A DNA stretch of 64,000 bases from an uncultured Gammaproteobacteria bacterium (GCA_913058345.1 CAJXQR010000006.1:1-64000); one strand, 5' to 3'. Positions 25,830 to 35,585 are shown, numbered from the stretch's first letter. A program made the numbers and translations. Notes: generated from the sequence alone by a model not told the origin.

Positions 25830-26519
25830 GTGCCCGAACAACAACTTTCGATACTTTCTCTGGTGATAGGGGCCAGTGTCCCCGTTCAGCTGGTGATGCT
25901 AATCCTCTTAATCGCTTCCATCGTTTCCTGGCTAATGATTGGTCAGCGTTGGTGGTATTTGCGGCAAATGAATGGCGGCTTTAGAGCATTTGAAGCCAAC
26001 TTTTGGTCGGGTGTCGATCTCAACGACCTATTTCGTGATGGTAGCTTGCGAATCAGTGATAATGAAACGGTTGATGGGGTTGAAAACGTTTTTCGCTCAG
26101 GCTTTAGGGAATTTAATCGGCTGACAAAAAACGAAGACACCGATCCTGATGCGGTGATGGAGGGCACCGAGCGAGCGATGCGAGTCGCTCTGTCTCGCGA
26201 GGAAGAAAAACTCAACACCCATTTACCCTTTCTTGCCAGTGTTGCCTCTGTCAGCCCCTATATCGGTTTATTCGGTACGGTGTGGGGTATTATGCAATCG
26301 TTTCGCGGTTTGGCGACCATGCAGCAAGCGACACTCGCCGTCGTGGCGCCAGGTATTTCTGAGGCTCTCATTGCCACGGCTATGGGCCTGTTTGCCGCAA
26401 TACCGGCAGTTCTGGCCTACAATCGCTTCTCGGCAGATGCCGATGCTCTCTACAGTCGTTACGATACGTTCTCTGACGAATTTACCAGTATTCTTCATCA
26501 TCGCGTTCACAGCGGGTAG
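25830..26519 (+). CDS. tolQ: Tol-Pal proton channel protein TolQ
   Basis: I prefer the GTG at 25830 because TGGAG (25819-25823) lies six bases upstream; an in-frame GTG at 25818 is possible. The 229-residue protein has three membrane segments (VQLVMLILLIASIVSWLMIG; FLASVASVSPYIGLFGTVWG; ISEALIATAMGLFAAIPAVL). With TolR it forms the proton channel that energises TolA for outer-membrane constriction during division. Confidence 0.96.
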   Translation: MPEQQLSILSLVIGASVPVQLVMLILLIASIVSWLMIGQRWWYLRQMNGGFRAFEANFWSGVDLNDLFRDGSLRISDNETVDGVENVFRSGFREFNRLTKNEDTDPDAVMEGTERAMRVALSREEEKLNTHLPFLASVASVSPYIGLFGTVWGIMQSFRGLATMQQATLAVVAPGISEALIATAMGLFAAIPAVLAYNRFSADADALYSRYDTFSDEFTSILHHRVHSG

Positions 26520-26523
26520 TCCG

Positions 26524-26955
26524 ATGACACGGAAGATTACCAAACGGCGCTTTGTCGCAGAAATCAATGTCGTACCTTATATCGATGTCATGTTGGTGTT
26601 GTTGATTGTTTTTATGGTGACGGCACCACTGCTTATGCAGGGTGTAAAGGTGGATTTGCCACAGGCGCCTTCAAGCCCCCTTGATGATAAGGACAAAGAG
26701 CCGCTTATTGTTTCCGTCAAAGCTGATGGTAGCTATTACCTCGATCTGGGCAGCGGCAAGAATCGCCAGGAGCCTTTGTTAGATATTGTCGACAAAGTTA
26801 CCAAGGTGTTGCGTCAGAAACCCGATACACCGGTTCTCGTTTGGGGGGATGCCCGCGTCGATTACGGTGTGGTGGTGAGTTTAATGAGCCAGCTACAGGC
26901 TGCCGGAGCCCCCAGCGTTGGTTTGGTGACGGAACCACCTACCCCGGCTCGTTGA
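26524..26955 (+). CDS. tolR: Tol-Pal stator protein TolR
   Basis: The start at 26524 gives MTRKITKRRFVAEINVVPYI, four bases after the tolQ stop. The single membrane helix begins with the conserved proton-accepting Asp (PYIDVMLVLLIVFMVTAPLL), followed by a 100-residue periplasmic domain. It is 143 residues long, the usual size. It overlaps the tolA start (TGATG). This motif is a useful internal standard for the VWA proteins at 2521-4624. Confidence 0.96.
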   Translation: MTRKITKRRFVAEINVVPYIDVMLVLLIVFMVTAPLLMQGVKVDLPQAPSSPLDDKDKEPLIVSVKADGSYYLDLGSGKNRQEPLLDIVDKVTKVLRQKPDTPVLVWGDARVDYGVVVSLMSQLQAAGAPSVGLVTEPPTPAR

Positions 26956-27821
26956 TGCGTATCAGTCAAGACCTGAAAAAATTGGGTATTTATAGCCTGG
27001 CGGGCCTGTTCAGCTTGGCTTTGCATGGCTTTGTGATCTTTCTATTATTGGTTGGCTGGACAGGAAAAAACACAGAACCTAAACCCAAGCGCCCAAACTT
27101 TGTGCAAGCGACGTTGGTGCAAATGGCCCCGCAAGCTAAAGCAGAGAATAAGCAGGCCGCCGATAACAAAGCGAAAGCGGCAGCACAGAAAGCGGCGGCA
27201 CAAAAGAAGGCAGAGAAACAGCGCAATGAAAAAGCCCGCAAACAGAGGGTTGCGGAGCAAAAAAAAGCCGAACGTAAAAAAGCTGAACAGAAAAAAGCAC
27301 GTGAGGAAAAAATACGTCGCGATAAGGCATTAAAGAAAAAACAAGCCGAAGAAAAGGCTCGTAAAGCTGCTGCTCAGAGGGAAAAAGAAGAACAGGAAAA
27401 ACGGGCTAAAGAAGCCAAACGTGAGAAGGAATTAGAACGTCAGGCGAGAGCACAGGCTTTGGCAAGCGCCCTCGACAGTGAGGATGAGTTTCTCGCGGAC
27501 GAACAAAACGAACAGGTGTCTCAGGGTTATCAGAGTTATATCCAACAGCGAATTATTGCCAACTGGAATCGCCCGCTTAGTGCTCGACGTGGTATGGAAG
27601 CGATTTTGTCGATACAACTGGTGCCTACCGGTCAGGTCGTTGGCGTATCGGTCGTCAAATCGAGTGGCAATGATGCGTTTGATTTATCGGTACAGCAAGC
27701 GGTAAAGAAAGTTGGCCGCTTTGAAAAGTTACAGGAATTATCGAGGCAATCTCCGGTCATTTTTGAGCAGAACTTTCGCCAGTTCCGTTTGGTTTTTCGG
27801 CCCGAAGATTTAAGGCTTTAG
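26955..27821 (+). CDS. tolA: Tol-Pal linker protein TolA
   Basis: The start at 26955 overlaps the tolR stop. One N-terminal membrane helix (LGIYSLAGLFSLALHGFVIF) is followed by a long Lys/Ala/Glu coiled coil (about residues 55-175) with repeats of the KKAEQKKA type. The C-terminal globular domain (residues about 190-288) has the TonB/TolA-like ending with SQGYQSYIQQRIIANWNRPL. It spans the periplasm and links TolQR to Pal. The 288-residue length is within the family range. Confidence 0.93.
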   Translation: MRISQDLKKLGIYSLAGLFSLALHGFVIFLLLVGWTGKNTEPKPKRPNFVQATLVQMAPQAKAENKQAADNKAKAAAQKAAAQKKAEKQRNEKARKQRVAEQKKAERKKAEQKKAREEKIRRDKALKKKQAEEKARKAAAQREKEEQEKRAKEAKREKELERQARAQALASALDSEDEFLADEQNEQVSQGYQSYIQQRIIANWNRPLSARRGMEAILSIQLVPTGQVVGVSVVKSSGNDAFDLSVQQAVKKVGRFEKLQELSRQSPVIFEQNFRQFRLVFRPEDLRL

Positions 27822-27876
27822 TGTCTTGCTCGGCGATAGTTTAATGGATTAGTGATTAGCGTTTCAGAGGTAAATC

Positions 27877-29160
27877 GTGTTGAAAAGAGTGTGTCGAATT
27901 GTTTGTCTGATAATGCTTATGCCTGTTTCGGCTCTGGCTGAACTCAGTATAGAAATTACTAGCGGTGTCGATAATCCAACCAGTATCGCTATCTCTCCGA
28001 TTATGATGAAGGGTGCACCTCTGGCTGAAGATATTAGTGCCATTGTTGGTGCCGATCTGGAAAGGAGTGGCTTGTTCAGTGCTATGCCGCGGGCCAATAT
28101 GCTGTCTAACCCCCGTGCCTTGTCCGAGGTGTATTACCGCGACTGGCGTATCGTCGGCATGCAGTATTTGGTGGTGGGTAGTGTGGTGCGGCAGGCGGAC
28201 GGCCAGCTGAGTGCGACGTTCAGTCTGGTCGAAGTGGCCGGCGAGCGAGTTTTGTTTACCCATGTGGCGAAGGGCCGAGACAGTCAGTTGCGTGATATTG
28301 CCCACTACATCAGTGACAAAGTGTTTTACACCATCACCGGTATTAAAGGGGCTTTTTCGACGCGTCTGGCTTATGTGACAGCGACTAAGGAAGGTGGGCG
28401 ACAAGTGTTTCGCTTGATGGTGTCCGATGCCGATGGCGCTCGAGAACGACTAATGTTGAAATCGAAAGAACCCATTATGTCGCCAGCCTGGTCACCTGAC
28501 GGCAAAGAGTTGGCTTATGTGTCTTTCGAAACCGGCCGCCCGGCTATTTTTCGCCAGCGTCTCGACAATGCTAAACGGGAACAATTGACAAATTTTAAAG
28601 GCTTAAATGGTGCGCCCGCCTGGTCACCCGATGGTCAGAGCATGGCGCTGGTGTTGTCCAAAGATGGCAACCCGGAGCTTTATCTTTATCGCTTTGCAAC
28701 CAAGACCTTTACCCGACTGACGCGTCACTTTTCAATCGATACGGAGCCGAACTGGATGAGTGACGGCAAGTCACTCATTTTCACCTCAGACCGGGGTGGT
28801 TCACCACAAATTTATAAATTGGATATTACCAGCCGTAAAATAGAGCGCCTCACTTTTAATGGTTCATACAACGCGCGGCCACGTCTGTCAGCGGATGATC
28901 GCACTCTAGTGATGGTGCATCGCTCTCAGGGCATTTTTCATATCGCCTCGCAGGATTTAGTGACTGGCGATGTGCGTATTTTGACCCGGACGCGTCTCGA
29001 TGAATCGCCCACGGTAGCCCCCAATGGTGCCATGTTGATGTATGCCACCAAGCGTAATAACAAAGGTGTGCTAGCCGCCGTGTCGATTGATGCGGGTAGT
29101 CGGTTTTTGTTGCCCTCGCGACAGGGTGATGTTCGCGAGCCTGCATGGTCGCCCTTTTAA
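27877..29160 (+). CDS. tolB: Tol-Pal periplasmic beta-propeller protein TolB
   Basis: The start is a GTG at 27877 with AGAGG upstream. The signal peptide ([19 protein letters not shown]) precedes an N-terminal domain ([20 protein letters not shown]) and a six-bladed propeller visible as repeated [40 protein letters not shown] and [20 protein letters not shown] blades. It binds Pal and TolA in the periplasm. The 427-residue length is normal. Confidence 0.97.
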   Translation: MLKRVCRIVCLIMLMPVSALAELSIEITSGVDNPTSIAISPIMMKGAPLAEDISAIVGADLERSGLFSAMPRANMLSNPRALSEVYYRDWRIVGMQYLVVGSVVRQADGQLSATFSLVEVAGERVLFTHVAKGRDSQLRDIAHYISDKVFYTITGIKGAFSTRLAYVTATKEGGRQVFRLMVSDADGARERLMLKSKEPIMSPAWSPDGKELAYVSFETGRPAIFRQRLDNAKREQLTNFKGLNGAPAWSPDGQSMALVLSKDGNPELYLYRFATKTFTRLTRHFSIDTEPNWMSDGKSLIFTSDRGGSPQIYKLDITSRKIERLTFNGSYNARPRLSADDRTLVMVHRSQGIFHIASQDLVTGDVRILTRTRLDESPTVAPNGAMLMYATKRNNKGVLAAVSIDAGSRFLLPSRQGDVREPAWSPF

Positions 29161-29216
29161 AGAGAATCGTTTAAAGTACTCTTCGTTCGTCTGTCCTCAT
29201 CTATTAGGAAAATATT

Positions 29217-29732
29217 ATGAAGCTTGAAACTCTGAAACCCCTTCTGGCCTGCGCCATATTATCGAGTTTTCTGGTTGGCTGTTCTAGTACGCCATCCTCG
29301 TCATCTAATGGCGCCGGTGTCGGCTCTTCCACAATACCTGCCGATAATGGCGTGTCGACGGGCAGCATCGACGGTGACGGTATTAGTGGTAGCGATCTCG
29401 ATGTCGACGGTGGCATTGAAACTGTGTTCTATTTCGACTTTGATAAATCCACCTTGAAGCCTGAGTCTCTCGCAGCTTTACGCATTCATGCGCAACGTTT
29501 AATCGCCAACCCCGCGAATGTTCGACTGGAAGGGCATGCCGATGAGCGAGGCACCCGAGAATACAATATGGCATTAGGAGAACGTCGCGGGAGTGCCGTG
29601 CAGGAGTTTTTGGTTTTGCAGGGAGTCGACCCCAGCTTACTTGAAGTTATCAGTTATGGCGAAGAACGCCCTGCTTCACTGGACAGCACGGAAAGCAGTT
29701 GGTCGTTAAATCGTCGTGTTGAAATCAAATAG
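29217..29732 (+). CDS. pal: Peptidoglycan-associated lipoprotein Pal
   Basis: Lipobox LVGC (ILSSFLVGCSSTPSSS) follows the signal peptide. A Ser/Gly/Asp-rich linker precedes the OmpA-like domain with FYFDFDKSTLKPESLAAL, LEGHADERGTREYNMALGER and ISYGEERPASL, which bind meso-diaminopimelate. It anchors the outer membrane to peptidoglycan. Its position after tolB is standard, and its length of 171 residues is normal. Confidence 0.97.
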   Translation: MKLETLKPLLACAILSSFLVGCSSTPSSSSNGAGVGSSTIPADNGVSTGSIDGDGISGSDLDVDGGIETVFYFDFDKSTLKPESLAALRIHAQRLIANPANVRLEGHADERGTREYNMALGERRGSAVQEFLVLQGVDPSLLEVISYGEERPASLDSTESSWSLNRRVEIK

Positions 29733-29812
29733 CCTCGAGCTATTCAATACCCTGCTATTGATGTTCTTACATTAAAGCAGGGTGAAGTCGTGTCGAATCA
29801 AGAGATAGACGC

Positions 29813-30610
29813 ATGGTGAAATTGAACACAGCTTATAGCGTCGTGCTCTACCTGGTGCTGGCCTGTTTCGCTCTTGCAGCCCGTGCTGCCGCACCCGTTG
29901 CGGATATCAGCAACACATCGGGAGCTAATCAGGCGGTGGTTAGGTCGCCAGCTCAAACAAGTGCTGCCGCTACCCCTCAGGTGGAGACGTATTATCTGCT
30001 GCAGAGTTTGCGCGAGGAATTGCGTGTTTTACGCGGTATCATGGAAGAGCAAGGTCATACCATACGACAACTGAAACAGCGTCAGGTGGATGACTATATC
30101 GATCTCGATCGTCGTCTTAGCGAACTGGTCGCAGGTGGAGTGGGCGCCCAAACTCAGTCATCGCCAGGGCCTGCGAGTAATAGTCCAAAAAAACCGTCAA
30201 CATCTCCCGCCGGCGTGCCTTCGACCACAGCGGACGCGAGTGATACAGAAAAAGTCGCTTATGAAAAGGCTTACGGCCTATTAAAAGCAGGAGAGGTTGA
30301 AGCCGCGAAACAAGCATTTAAAGCTTATCTCGCGAAATACCCCAATGGGCGCTATGTCCCGAATGGGCAGTATTGGCTAGGTGAAATATATATGCTTGAC
30401 CAGCAGTTCAAAGAAGCTAGTGAGGCTTTCGCCGTTGTTGTTGAGAAGTATCCTGCGCACCGGAAAATGCTGGACGCAAGTTATAAACTCGGTAAGGTTT
30501 ATCACTTGCAAGGTAAGGATGAAAAAGCGAAAGTTATCTTAACGCGTGTTGCCGCTACTAAGAGTAGTGCGGGAAAATTGGCAGCTGATTACCTCGCAGC
30601 CAACTTCTAG
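29813..30610 (+). CDS. cpoB: Tol-Pal associated protein CpoB (YbgF)
   Basis: A signal peptide (SVVLYLVLACFALAARAAAP) is followed by a coiled coil (LLQSLREELRVLRGIMEEQ) that trimerises the protein in E. coli, an Ala/Ser/Pro linker, and TPR repeats (YEKAYGLLKAGEVEAAKQAF; YWLGEIYMLDQQFKEASEAF). It coordinates PBP1B with Tol-Pal at the septum in enterobacteria. It lies 80 bp downstream of pal, in the standard order. An 8-bp inverted repeat (29749-29756/29776-29783) lies in that gap. Confidence 0.93.
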   Translation: MVKLNTAYSVVLYLVLACFALAARAAAPVADISNTSGANQAVVRSPAQTSAAATPQVETYYLLQSLREELRVLRGIMEEQGHTIRQLKQRQVDDYIDLDRRLSELVAGGVGAQTQSSPGPASNSPKKPSTSPAGVPSTTADASDTEKVAYEKAYGLLKAGEVEAAKQAFKAYLAKYPNGRYVPNGQYWLGEIYMLDQQFKEASEAFAVVVEKYPAHRKMLDASYKLGKVYHLQGKDEKAKVILTRVAATKSSAGKLAADYLAANF

Positions 30611-30758
30611 TAGCCCCCTAGTAGGCCCTTTTTTTATCATCGCGCTGCCCCTTCATCGGGCACTGCCGCTTCGATTCCGGTAAACTTCCCGCGTTAGTTA
30701 CCAGTATGCTGTGCGGCCTCAATCCCCGACCAGTGTCGGATCAGAGTCAGGATCAGCG

Positions 30759-31409
30759 ATGTCAGAAGCCACACTCCGCCTTACCGAAATATTTTATTCC
30801 TTGCAGGGGGAAACCACGACCAGTGGCTTGCCCACGGTCTTTGTGCGCCTGACGGGCTGCCCTTTGCGTTGTCACTACTGTGATACGGAATATGCTTTCT
30901 TTGGCGGTGAAAAATACGCCTTAAGCCAGATACTTGATCAGGTATCTGGCTATCAACCACGCTATGTGACAGTGACAGGTGGCGAGCCGCTTGCCCAACC
31001 CAATTGCCTGCCCTTGCTTGAGGCTTTGTGTGATGCGGGCTATCGGGTGTCGTTGGAAACCAGCGGTGCTTTGCCTATCGCTGATGTTGATGAGCGCGTT
31101 ATTGTTATTCTCGATTTAAAAACGCCCGCTTCCGGAGAGGCGGGGCGCAATTTATGGGAGAACTTACCGCACTTGAAACGTGGTGACGAAATTAAATTTG
31201 TGATTTGTGATCGAGCTGATTACGAATGGGCACGCCTCAAGCTCGACGAATATCAATTGAACGAGGGGCGTTTTGAACTCTTGTTTTCCCCTAGTCAGGG
31301 GCAGCTAGAGCCAGTACAGCTGGCAGAGTGGATTATTGAAGATAATTTACCTGTGCGCCTGCAAATACAGCTTCACAAACAGCTCTGGGGTGATAAACCG
31401 GGCACCTGA
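30759..31409 (+). CDS. queE: 7-carboxy-7-deazaguanine synthase QueE
   Basis: I chose the ATG at 30759, which gives MSEATLRLTEIFYSLQGETT; the GTG at 30711 would add 16 unmatched residues. The radical-SAM motif RLTGCPLRCHYCDTEYAF (Cx3Cx2C variant) and YVTVTGGEPLAQPNCLPLL identify QueE. It converts carboxy-tetrahydropterin to 7-carboxy-7-deazaguanine in queuosine synthesis. The next gene, queC, acts in the same pathway, so the two are likely one transcript. Confidence 0.94.
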   Translation: MSEATLRLTEIFYSLQGETTTSGLPTVFVRLTGCPLRCHYCDTEYAFFGGEKYALSQILDQVSGYQPRYVTVTGGEPLAQPNCLPLLEALCDAGYRVSLETSGALPIADVDERVIVILDLKTPASGEAGRNLWENLPHLKRGDEIKFVICDRADYEWARLKLDEYQLNEGRFELLFSPSQGQLEPVQLAEWIIEDNLPVRLQIQLHKQLWGDKPGT

Positions 31410-31469
31410 TTGCTATTCGAGTGTCAGGGTAGTCAGGGTGAATGCAGTGATTGAGAGAGTAGTGTTTCT

Positions 31470-32147
31470 ATGACGATAAAAAAGAAAGCGGTTGTACTGG
31501 TGTCTGGCGGCCTGGACTCCGCCACTGTGCTAGCGATGGCCATTGCCGAGGGATATGAATGCTACTCTCTGGCCTTCGATTACGGTCAACGCCACCGGGC
31601 TGAGCTGGATGCCGCGCAAAAAATAAGTGCCTCCTTCGGTTGTAAAACACATAAAGTTGTCGCTCTTGACCTGCGCGCCATCGGTGGCTCTGCCTTGACG
31701 GATGATGATATTGCCGTGCCTGAGGGAGGGGCACAGGGTATACCTGTTACTTATGTACCAGCGCGTAACACCGTCTTTCTGTCACTGGCTTTGGGATGGG
31801 CCGAAGTACTTGGTGCTGACTCGATTCACATCGGCGTTAATGCTGTTGACTACTCCGGCTATCCAGACTGTCGTCCGGAATTTATCGCGGCCTTTGAGGC
31901 TGTCGCTAACCTCGCCACTCAGGTGGCTGTGGAAGGTTGCAAGATGCACATACACACGCCGCTGATGCATCTTAGCAAAGGCGATATCATTCGCCGTGGT
32001 ATCGACCTGGGGGTCGATTACGGGCTGACAGTTTCTTGTTATCAGGCCAATGATAAGGGTCAGGCTTGCGGTGTCTGCGACAGTTGTCGGTTAAGGGCAG
32101 AAGGCTTTTTGGCTGCGGGTATCTCCGATCCAACAAAATACGCTTAA
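31470..32147 (+). CDS. queC: 7-cyano-7-deazaguanine synthase QueC
   Basis: The PP-loop motif [17 protein letters not shown] lies at the N-terminus, and the C-terminal zinc site is [14 protein letters not shown] with an upstream Cys. It forms preQ0 from carboxy-deazaguanine with ATP and ammonia. The 225-residue length is normal. It follows queE by 60 bp and precedes the tRNA-Lys gene. Confidence 0.97.
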   Translation: MTIKKKAVVLVSGGLDSATVLAMAIAEGYECYSLAFDYGQRHRAELDAAQKISASFGCKTHKVVALDLRAIGGSALTDDDIAVPEGGAQGIPVTYVPARNTVFLSLALGWAEVLGADSIHIGVNAVDYSGYPDCRPEFIAAFEAVANLATQVAVEGCKMHIHTPLMHLSKGDIIRRGIDLGVDYGLTVSCYQANDKGQACGVCDSCRLRAEGFLAAGISDPTKYA

Positions 32148-32162
32148 AATGGCAATTTACCC

Positions 32163-32190
32163 TTGACCTTTTTTTTCTGGCAAGTAAGAT
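32163..32190 (+). promoter_or_regulatory. Promoter of tRNA-Lys
   Basis: TTGACC (32163-32168) and TAAGAT (32185-32190) are separated by 16 bp, with a G/C-containing discriminator before the tRNA at 32206. This is the best sigma70-type promoter visible in the window. Confidence 0.75.
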
Positions 32191-32205
32191 GTGCGCCTCC
32201 TCTGA

Positions 32206-32281
32206 GGGCCGTTAGCTCAGTTGGTAGAGCAGTTGGCTTTTAACCAATTGGTCCTGGGTTCGAATCCCGGACGGCCCACCA
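32206..32281 (+). tRNA. tRNA-Lys (anticodon UUU)
   Basis: The 76-nt gene forms the full cloverleaf: acceptor GGGCCGT with ACGGCCC, D-loop TTAGCTCAGTTGGTAGAGC, anticodon stem-loop GTTGG-CTTTTAA-CCAAT giving anticodon TTT, and T-arm CTGGGTTCGAATCCCGG. The CCA end is encoded. It closely resembles the E. coli Lys tRNA. The position after queC is as expected in Pseudomonas-type gene order. Confidence 0.98.
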
Positions 32282-32962
32282 TTTTTTCCTTTTGCCTTAG
32301 TGCAATGCGACTTCCCGCTAAATACGTCCGCGAGCAGTTTGTGCCATAGGCCATAGATAGTGTCCCAGCAACCCACCTTGTCTGGGTGTGGGTAAAGATA
32401 ATCGCTTTCCCAGTCTGCGTGACAAAATTGCACCTTCCATACAGCGCTCATCTATTTTTATTTTTCCATTTTTTTCTGCTTACTCAATCTGACAGGCTTC
32501 TCGCAAGTGCGTATATCCATTTAAAGCTAAGGCGTGAATTCTTATCTGGGCTTGGTTAGTTAATACCCTATAGGCGCCACCGCAGATTGCTACAAGCTGA
32601 GGTCGTGTTACTACCCACGGCAGAGACTTTTTGAGCGGGTGGAGGAGGGTGGCGACTCGATGCCCAGAGACGATTGTAGCAGCCTTACAGCGATACAGAT
32701 TTCTAATGAAGGTCTCTATACCAGCGAGTGCGTCTTATTTTATTGTACAGGTCTCATGGGGGAGACTGAAAACAGACGGTCACCAATAGAATCACTACTT
32801 GTTACGTTTAACCGGTGAGCACAAATGGTGCGACGGCGAGCTCTATCGTAAGCTCATATAAGCGTCATTTGACCGGTATGCTCTTCGGGTTAGATCTGAC
32901 ATAACACCAGGCCTGTTGGGCTGAGAAAAAGCGATGGGGGGCGTGGCCTAAACCAGCAATTT
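32282..32962. other. Intergenic region, no gene found
   Basis: This 680-bp stretch lies between tRNA-Lys and a terminator. I see no reading frame with a plausible start and ribosome site. A minus-strand frame over the tRNA is the well-known artefact of antisense tRNA translation. No repeat or insertion-sequence end was recognised. Confidence 0.6.
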
Positions 32963-33010
32963 GGCAAGATTAAAAAATCTTGCCGCAACCTTTGTCGAAG
33001 GTTGCGGCAA
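32963..33010 (-). terminator. Intrinsic terminator of the small lipoprotein gene, with overlapping second hairpin
   Basis: Read on the minus strand, a perfect 12-bp stem TTGCCGCAACCT/AGGTTGCGGCAA (32980-33010, 7-nt loop) is followed by GATTTTTT, a textbook terminator for the gene ending at 33067. The T-run is itself part of a second 9-bp stem (GGCAAGATT/AATCTTGCC, 32963-32984), so the two hairpins compete for bases 32980-32984. Confidence 0.8.
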
Positions 33011-33066
33011 CATAGTTAAGATGATTAGGTGTCCGAGCATGCAGCAGGCATGCGAACCCGAGATTC

Positions 33067-33387
33067 CTATCTGTTGGGTTCGTTGTCCTCTTCATCGGGA
33101 ATATCAACGTCTACAGTAGGCACTTCGACTTCTACTGTTTTCGTGCCGACGGACACTTCGGGGCCGCGTACCTCGAACTCAGGCATATTTCCTTCCTTTG
33201 CATCTACATCCACATCAGGTAATTTTCCTTCCTGAGTCTGCTTCACCTCATACTCCGGGAGCTGGCCAGCATCTACGTTGACGTCCACATCAGGTAGCCT
33301 GGTTTCCTCTGTCTGGTCAATGTCACATCCCGTGACAAGTGCTGTGGATAATACTGCTATGGTGATGCATGCTTTTGGGAATTTCAT
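33067..33387 (-). CDS. Small acidic repeat lipoprotein, 106 aa
   Basis: The start at 33387 has AAAGAGGT upstream and begins a lipoprotein signal (MKFPKACITIAVLSTALVTG with lipobox Cys at residue 21). An in-frame start at 33507 would bury this signal. The mature part is acidic and repetitive: RLPDVDVNVDAGQLPEYEV then KLPDVDVDAKEGNMPEFEV, then VEVEVPTVDVDIPDEEDNEP. The alternating pattern predicts a beta strand or extended chain. No family or partner is known. It is a single-gene unit with a strong terminator. Confidence 0.75.
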   Translation of the reverse strand: MKFPKACITIAVLSTALVTGCDIDQTEETRLPDVDVNVDAGQLPEYEVKQTQEGKLPDVDVDAKEGNMPEFEVRGPEVSVGTKTVEVEVPTVDVDIPDEEDNEPNR

Positions 33388-34510
33388 GTAAGAACCTCTT
33401 TTTTGATGGTAGTTCATTTCTGTGAAAGCCATGATTGGATTAATTTCATTAAGCAAGAAGAAGCTGGTTCCGTGACCCTGACCTAAAACCTCGGTTAGCT
33501 CGAACACGGGGATTATTGAGGGCGGGCCTATTGGATTCCTTATCCCCGTTGAGCGGTACTAACTGAGATGCTGGGTTGATTCGCTATGTACCATCAACGA
33601 CTAAGTCATTTCGACGAAGCATTTTCAAGTGGCGGATCATCGTACAGGGCATCGACCAGCAGCTCTCCCACAACAGCAATTAAGCGCAGATAGTATATTT
33701 TGAAAAAAAATAGTGGAGCAACCGTGCTGAGGGTTTTTGAATGTCTGCCCCTTCGGAAACGGCAAGACTGATCTGCGAGTTAGCAGAGTAAAAGATTTAC
33801 GCAAGGTTGTATAGCTGCGATTCACTGACACTAAGGCGCCGTTCGGTGAACGGTGTTCATTTAGATTAACCGTCAGGCAAATTAAACAGGGAGTTGCCTT
33901 AGAGGGCATTGATTTTGAATCCCCCGAGACAGAAATTAAGACAGCGATTGTTGGGTGCATGTTCAATATCGCATTGACTGTAGACTTGAATAATTAGGCG
34001 GAGCAGAGCGTAGACAAACAGCACAATGGCGCGAGTCCGGTTGATACAGACTTTGGACGTGCCGTCCTGACGGCTCCGCTCCGACCTGGCTCTGAACACC
34101 TTCGTCACTGGTCTTAAAGAGACCTCTAGGCGGCCACCATCGTATTTGCTTCCATGAAATGTACCGGTAAAAAAACGCGCATTGCAAGCGTCATTTGTGG
34201 CAACGACGCAGCTAACAATTAAGTTTGGTGAAGGGTTTACCGTGAGCGTATAAAACTAATGAGGGGTATTCGTTCAGACTAGATCTGATTGGGTGTCTTG
34301 GAAAAGTGGGCCCCCTCCGCTTTTTATCGCGCCGAAGTTTTAATCAAAACGAGGAGGTAAGTCTCATGATCCTCACTAACACCTCCCCCATTATTGTGTA
34401 GAATGAATCAAAAAGTCGTTTTTCAATGTTAAAAACTCGCAATATTAAAGTTGCTACAACGGGATCATCTTCAATAAATTTATCAATAATACTGATACGA
34501 CGGGGCGACA
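33388..34510. other. Long intergenic region with an unidentified open stretch
   Basis: No gene with a standard start can be supported across this 1.1-kb gap. The minus strand contains a stop-free stretch from about 34250 to 33899 with protein-like character (FHGSKYDGGRLEVSLRPVTK, followed by an Arg/Ser-rich region) but no ATG at its beginning. It could be a decayed gene or a repeated extragenic element. No insertion-sequence ends were found. Confidence 0.45.
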
Positions 34511-35572
34511 ATGGATATTAGTGTATGTGTGTGTCGAGGGTACGATGGCTGGCAAGATGCAGTAAGGGCAGAAGAACTGGGCTTTAAAACAGCCTGGTTT
34601 GAAGATAGCCAAATGGTTACAGCAGACCCTATTGCCTTAATGGCGATAGCAGCCACTAAAACGAGTAAAATTAATCTTGCTACTGGCGTACTCATACCGT
34701 CTAACCGAATTGCGCCGCAAACGGCTAACAGTATGGCGACACTTAATGCTCTGGCGCCGGGGCGAATTATTATGGGTATTGGTAGTGGTTTTTCAGGCCG
34801 ACGTGCGATGGGGCTCGGTCCCGTTAAAGTCAACGATATTCGCGACTACATAGAAACAGTACAAGGGCTACTTGAGGGTGAGATTGTTGAGTGGGACTTT
34901 GAAAATAAACGGCGAAAAATTGCTTTTCTTCATCCTGATGATGGCGTCATTAATTTAAAGCATAAAGTGGCCACTTATGTCGCTGCCCAGGGTCCAAGAA
35001 TGCGTCAACTTATCGCCGATTTTGATGCCGACTGGATTAATATCCTGTCGACACCCGACATCGCAGCCTCTGATATGAAAGCGATGACAACGACTTGGAA
35101 AGAGGCTGGTAAAGACCCAAAAAATTACGGTAAAGCCTTGCTTATGTCCGGCTGTCCTCTCCGGGCTGGGGAAACCACTAGCAGTGATATCGCTATGCGC
35201 CAGGGTGGTCCGATGGCCGCCGTCTTCTTCCATAATATGATCGAAGCAGCCCTTTATGGGTCATTTGTTTCTGATACGGTAGATGAACCTGAAGAAATTG
35301 CGCAATACCGGCGTATGTATGAAAACTATAAACCGGAAGATGCGCGTTATCTATCACTGCATCGCGGGCATGCTTTATTTGTGAGGGAGGACGAAACAAA
35401 GTTTATCACTCCCGATTTGATCAGTCAGGCGAGCATGACGGCACCGGTCGAAGAGTTGCGAGAGCGTGTTCAAGAGCTCAAGCGCATCGGCTACGATGAA
35501 CTGGCTGTTATTACCTGCCCGGGTGATGACGACATTCTTGAGCGCTGGGTCGAGGTAATGGAAAAGGCCTAG
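34511..35572 (+). CDS. Luciferase-like monooxygenase family flavin oxidoreductase, 353 aa
   Basis: The LLM-type (beta/alpha)8 fold is indicated by AEELGFKTAWFEDSQMVTAD near the N-terminus, INLATGVLIPSNRIAPQTAN and GRIIMGIGSGFSGRRAMGLG. The C-terminal part has VEELRERVQELKRIGYDELA. Members use FMN or F420 to oxidise or reduce small organic substrates. The cofactor cannot be told from sequence alone. It stands alone, divergent from the next genes after a long gap, and the ribosome site GGGGCGAC precedes the ATG. The substrate is unknown. Confidence 0.85.
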   Translation: MDISVCVCRGYDGWQDAVRAEELGFKTAWFEDSQMVTADPIALMAIAATKTSKINLATGVLIPSNRIAPQTANSMATLNALAPGRIIMGIGSGFSGRRAMGLGPVKVNDIRDYIETVQGLLEGEIVEWDFENKRRKIAFLHPDDGVINLKHKVATYVAAQGPRMRQLIADFDADWINILSTPDIAASDMKAMTTTWKEAGKDPKNYGKALLMSGCPLRAGETTSSDIAMRQGGPMAAVFFHNMIEAALYGSFVSDTVDEPEEIAQYRRMYENYKPEDARYLSLHRGHALFVREDETKFITPDLISQASMTAPVEELRERVQELKRIGYDELAVITCPGDDDILERWVEVMEKA

Positions 35573-35585
35573 AGCCGTCGGCTAT

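Noticed and set aside
27856-28404. Minus-strand 182-codon frame
   Set aside because: Shadow of tolB; composition and absence of ribosome site argue against a gene.
32212-32451. Minus-strand 79-codon frame over tRNA-Lys
   Set aside because: It is the antisense of the tRNA and gives the well-known artefact peptide GPSGIRTQDQLVKSQLLYQL; the tRNA is certain.
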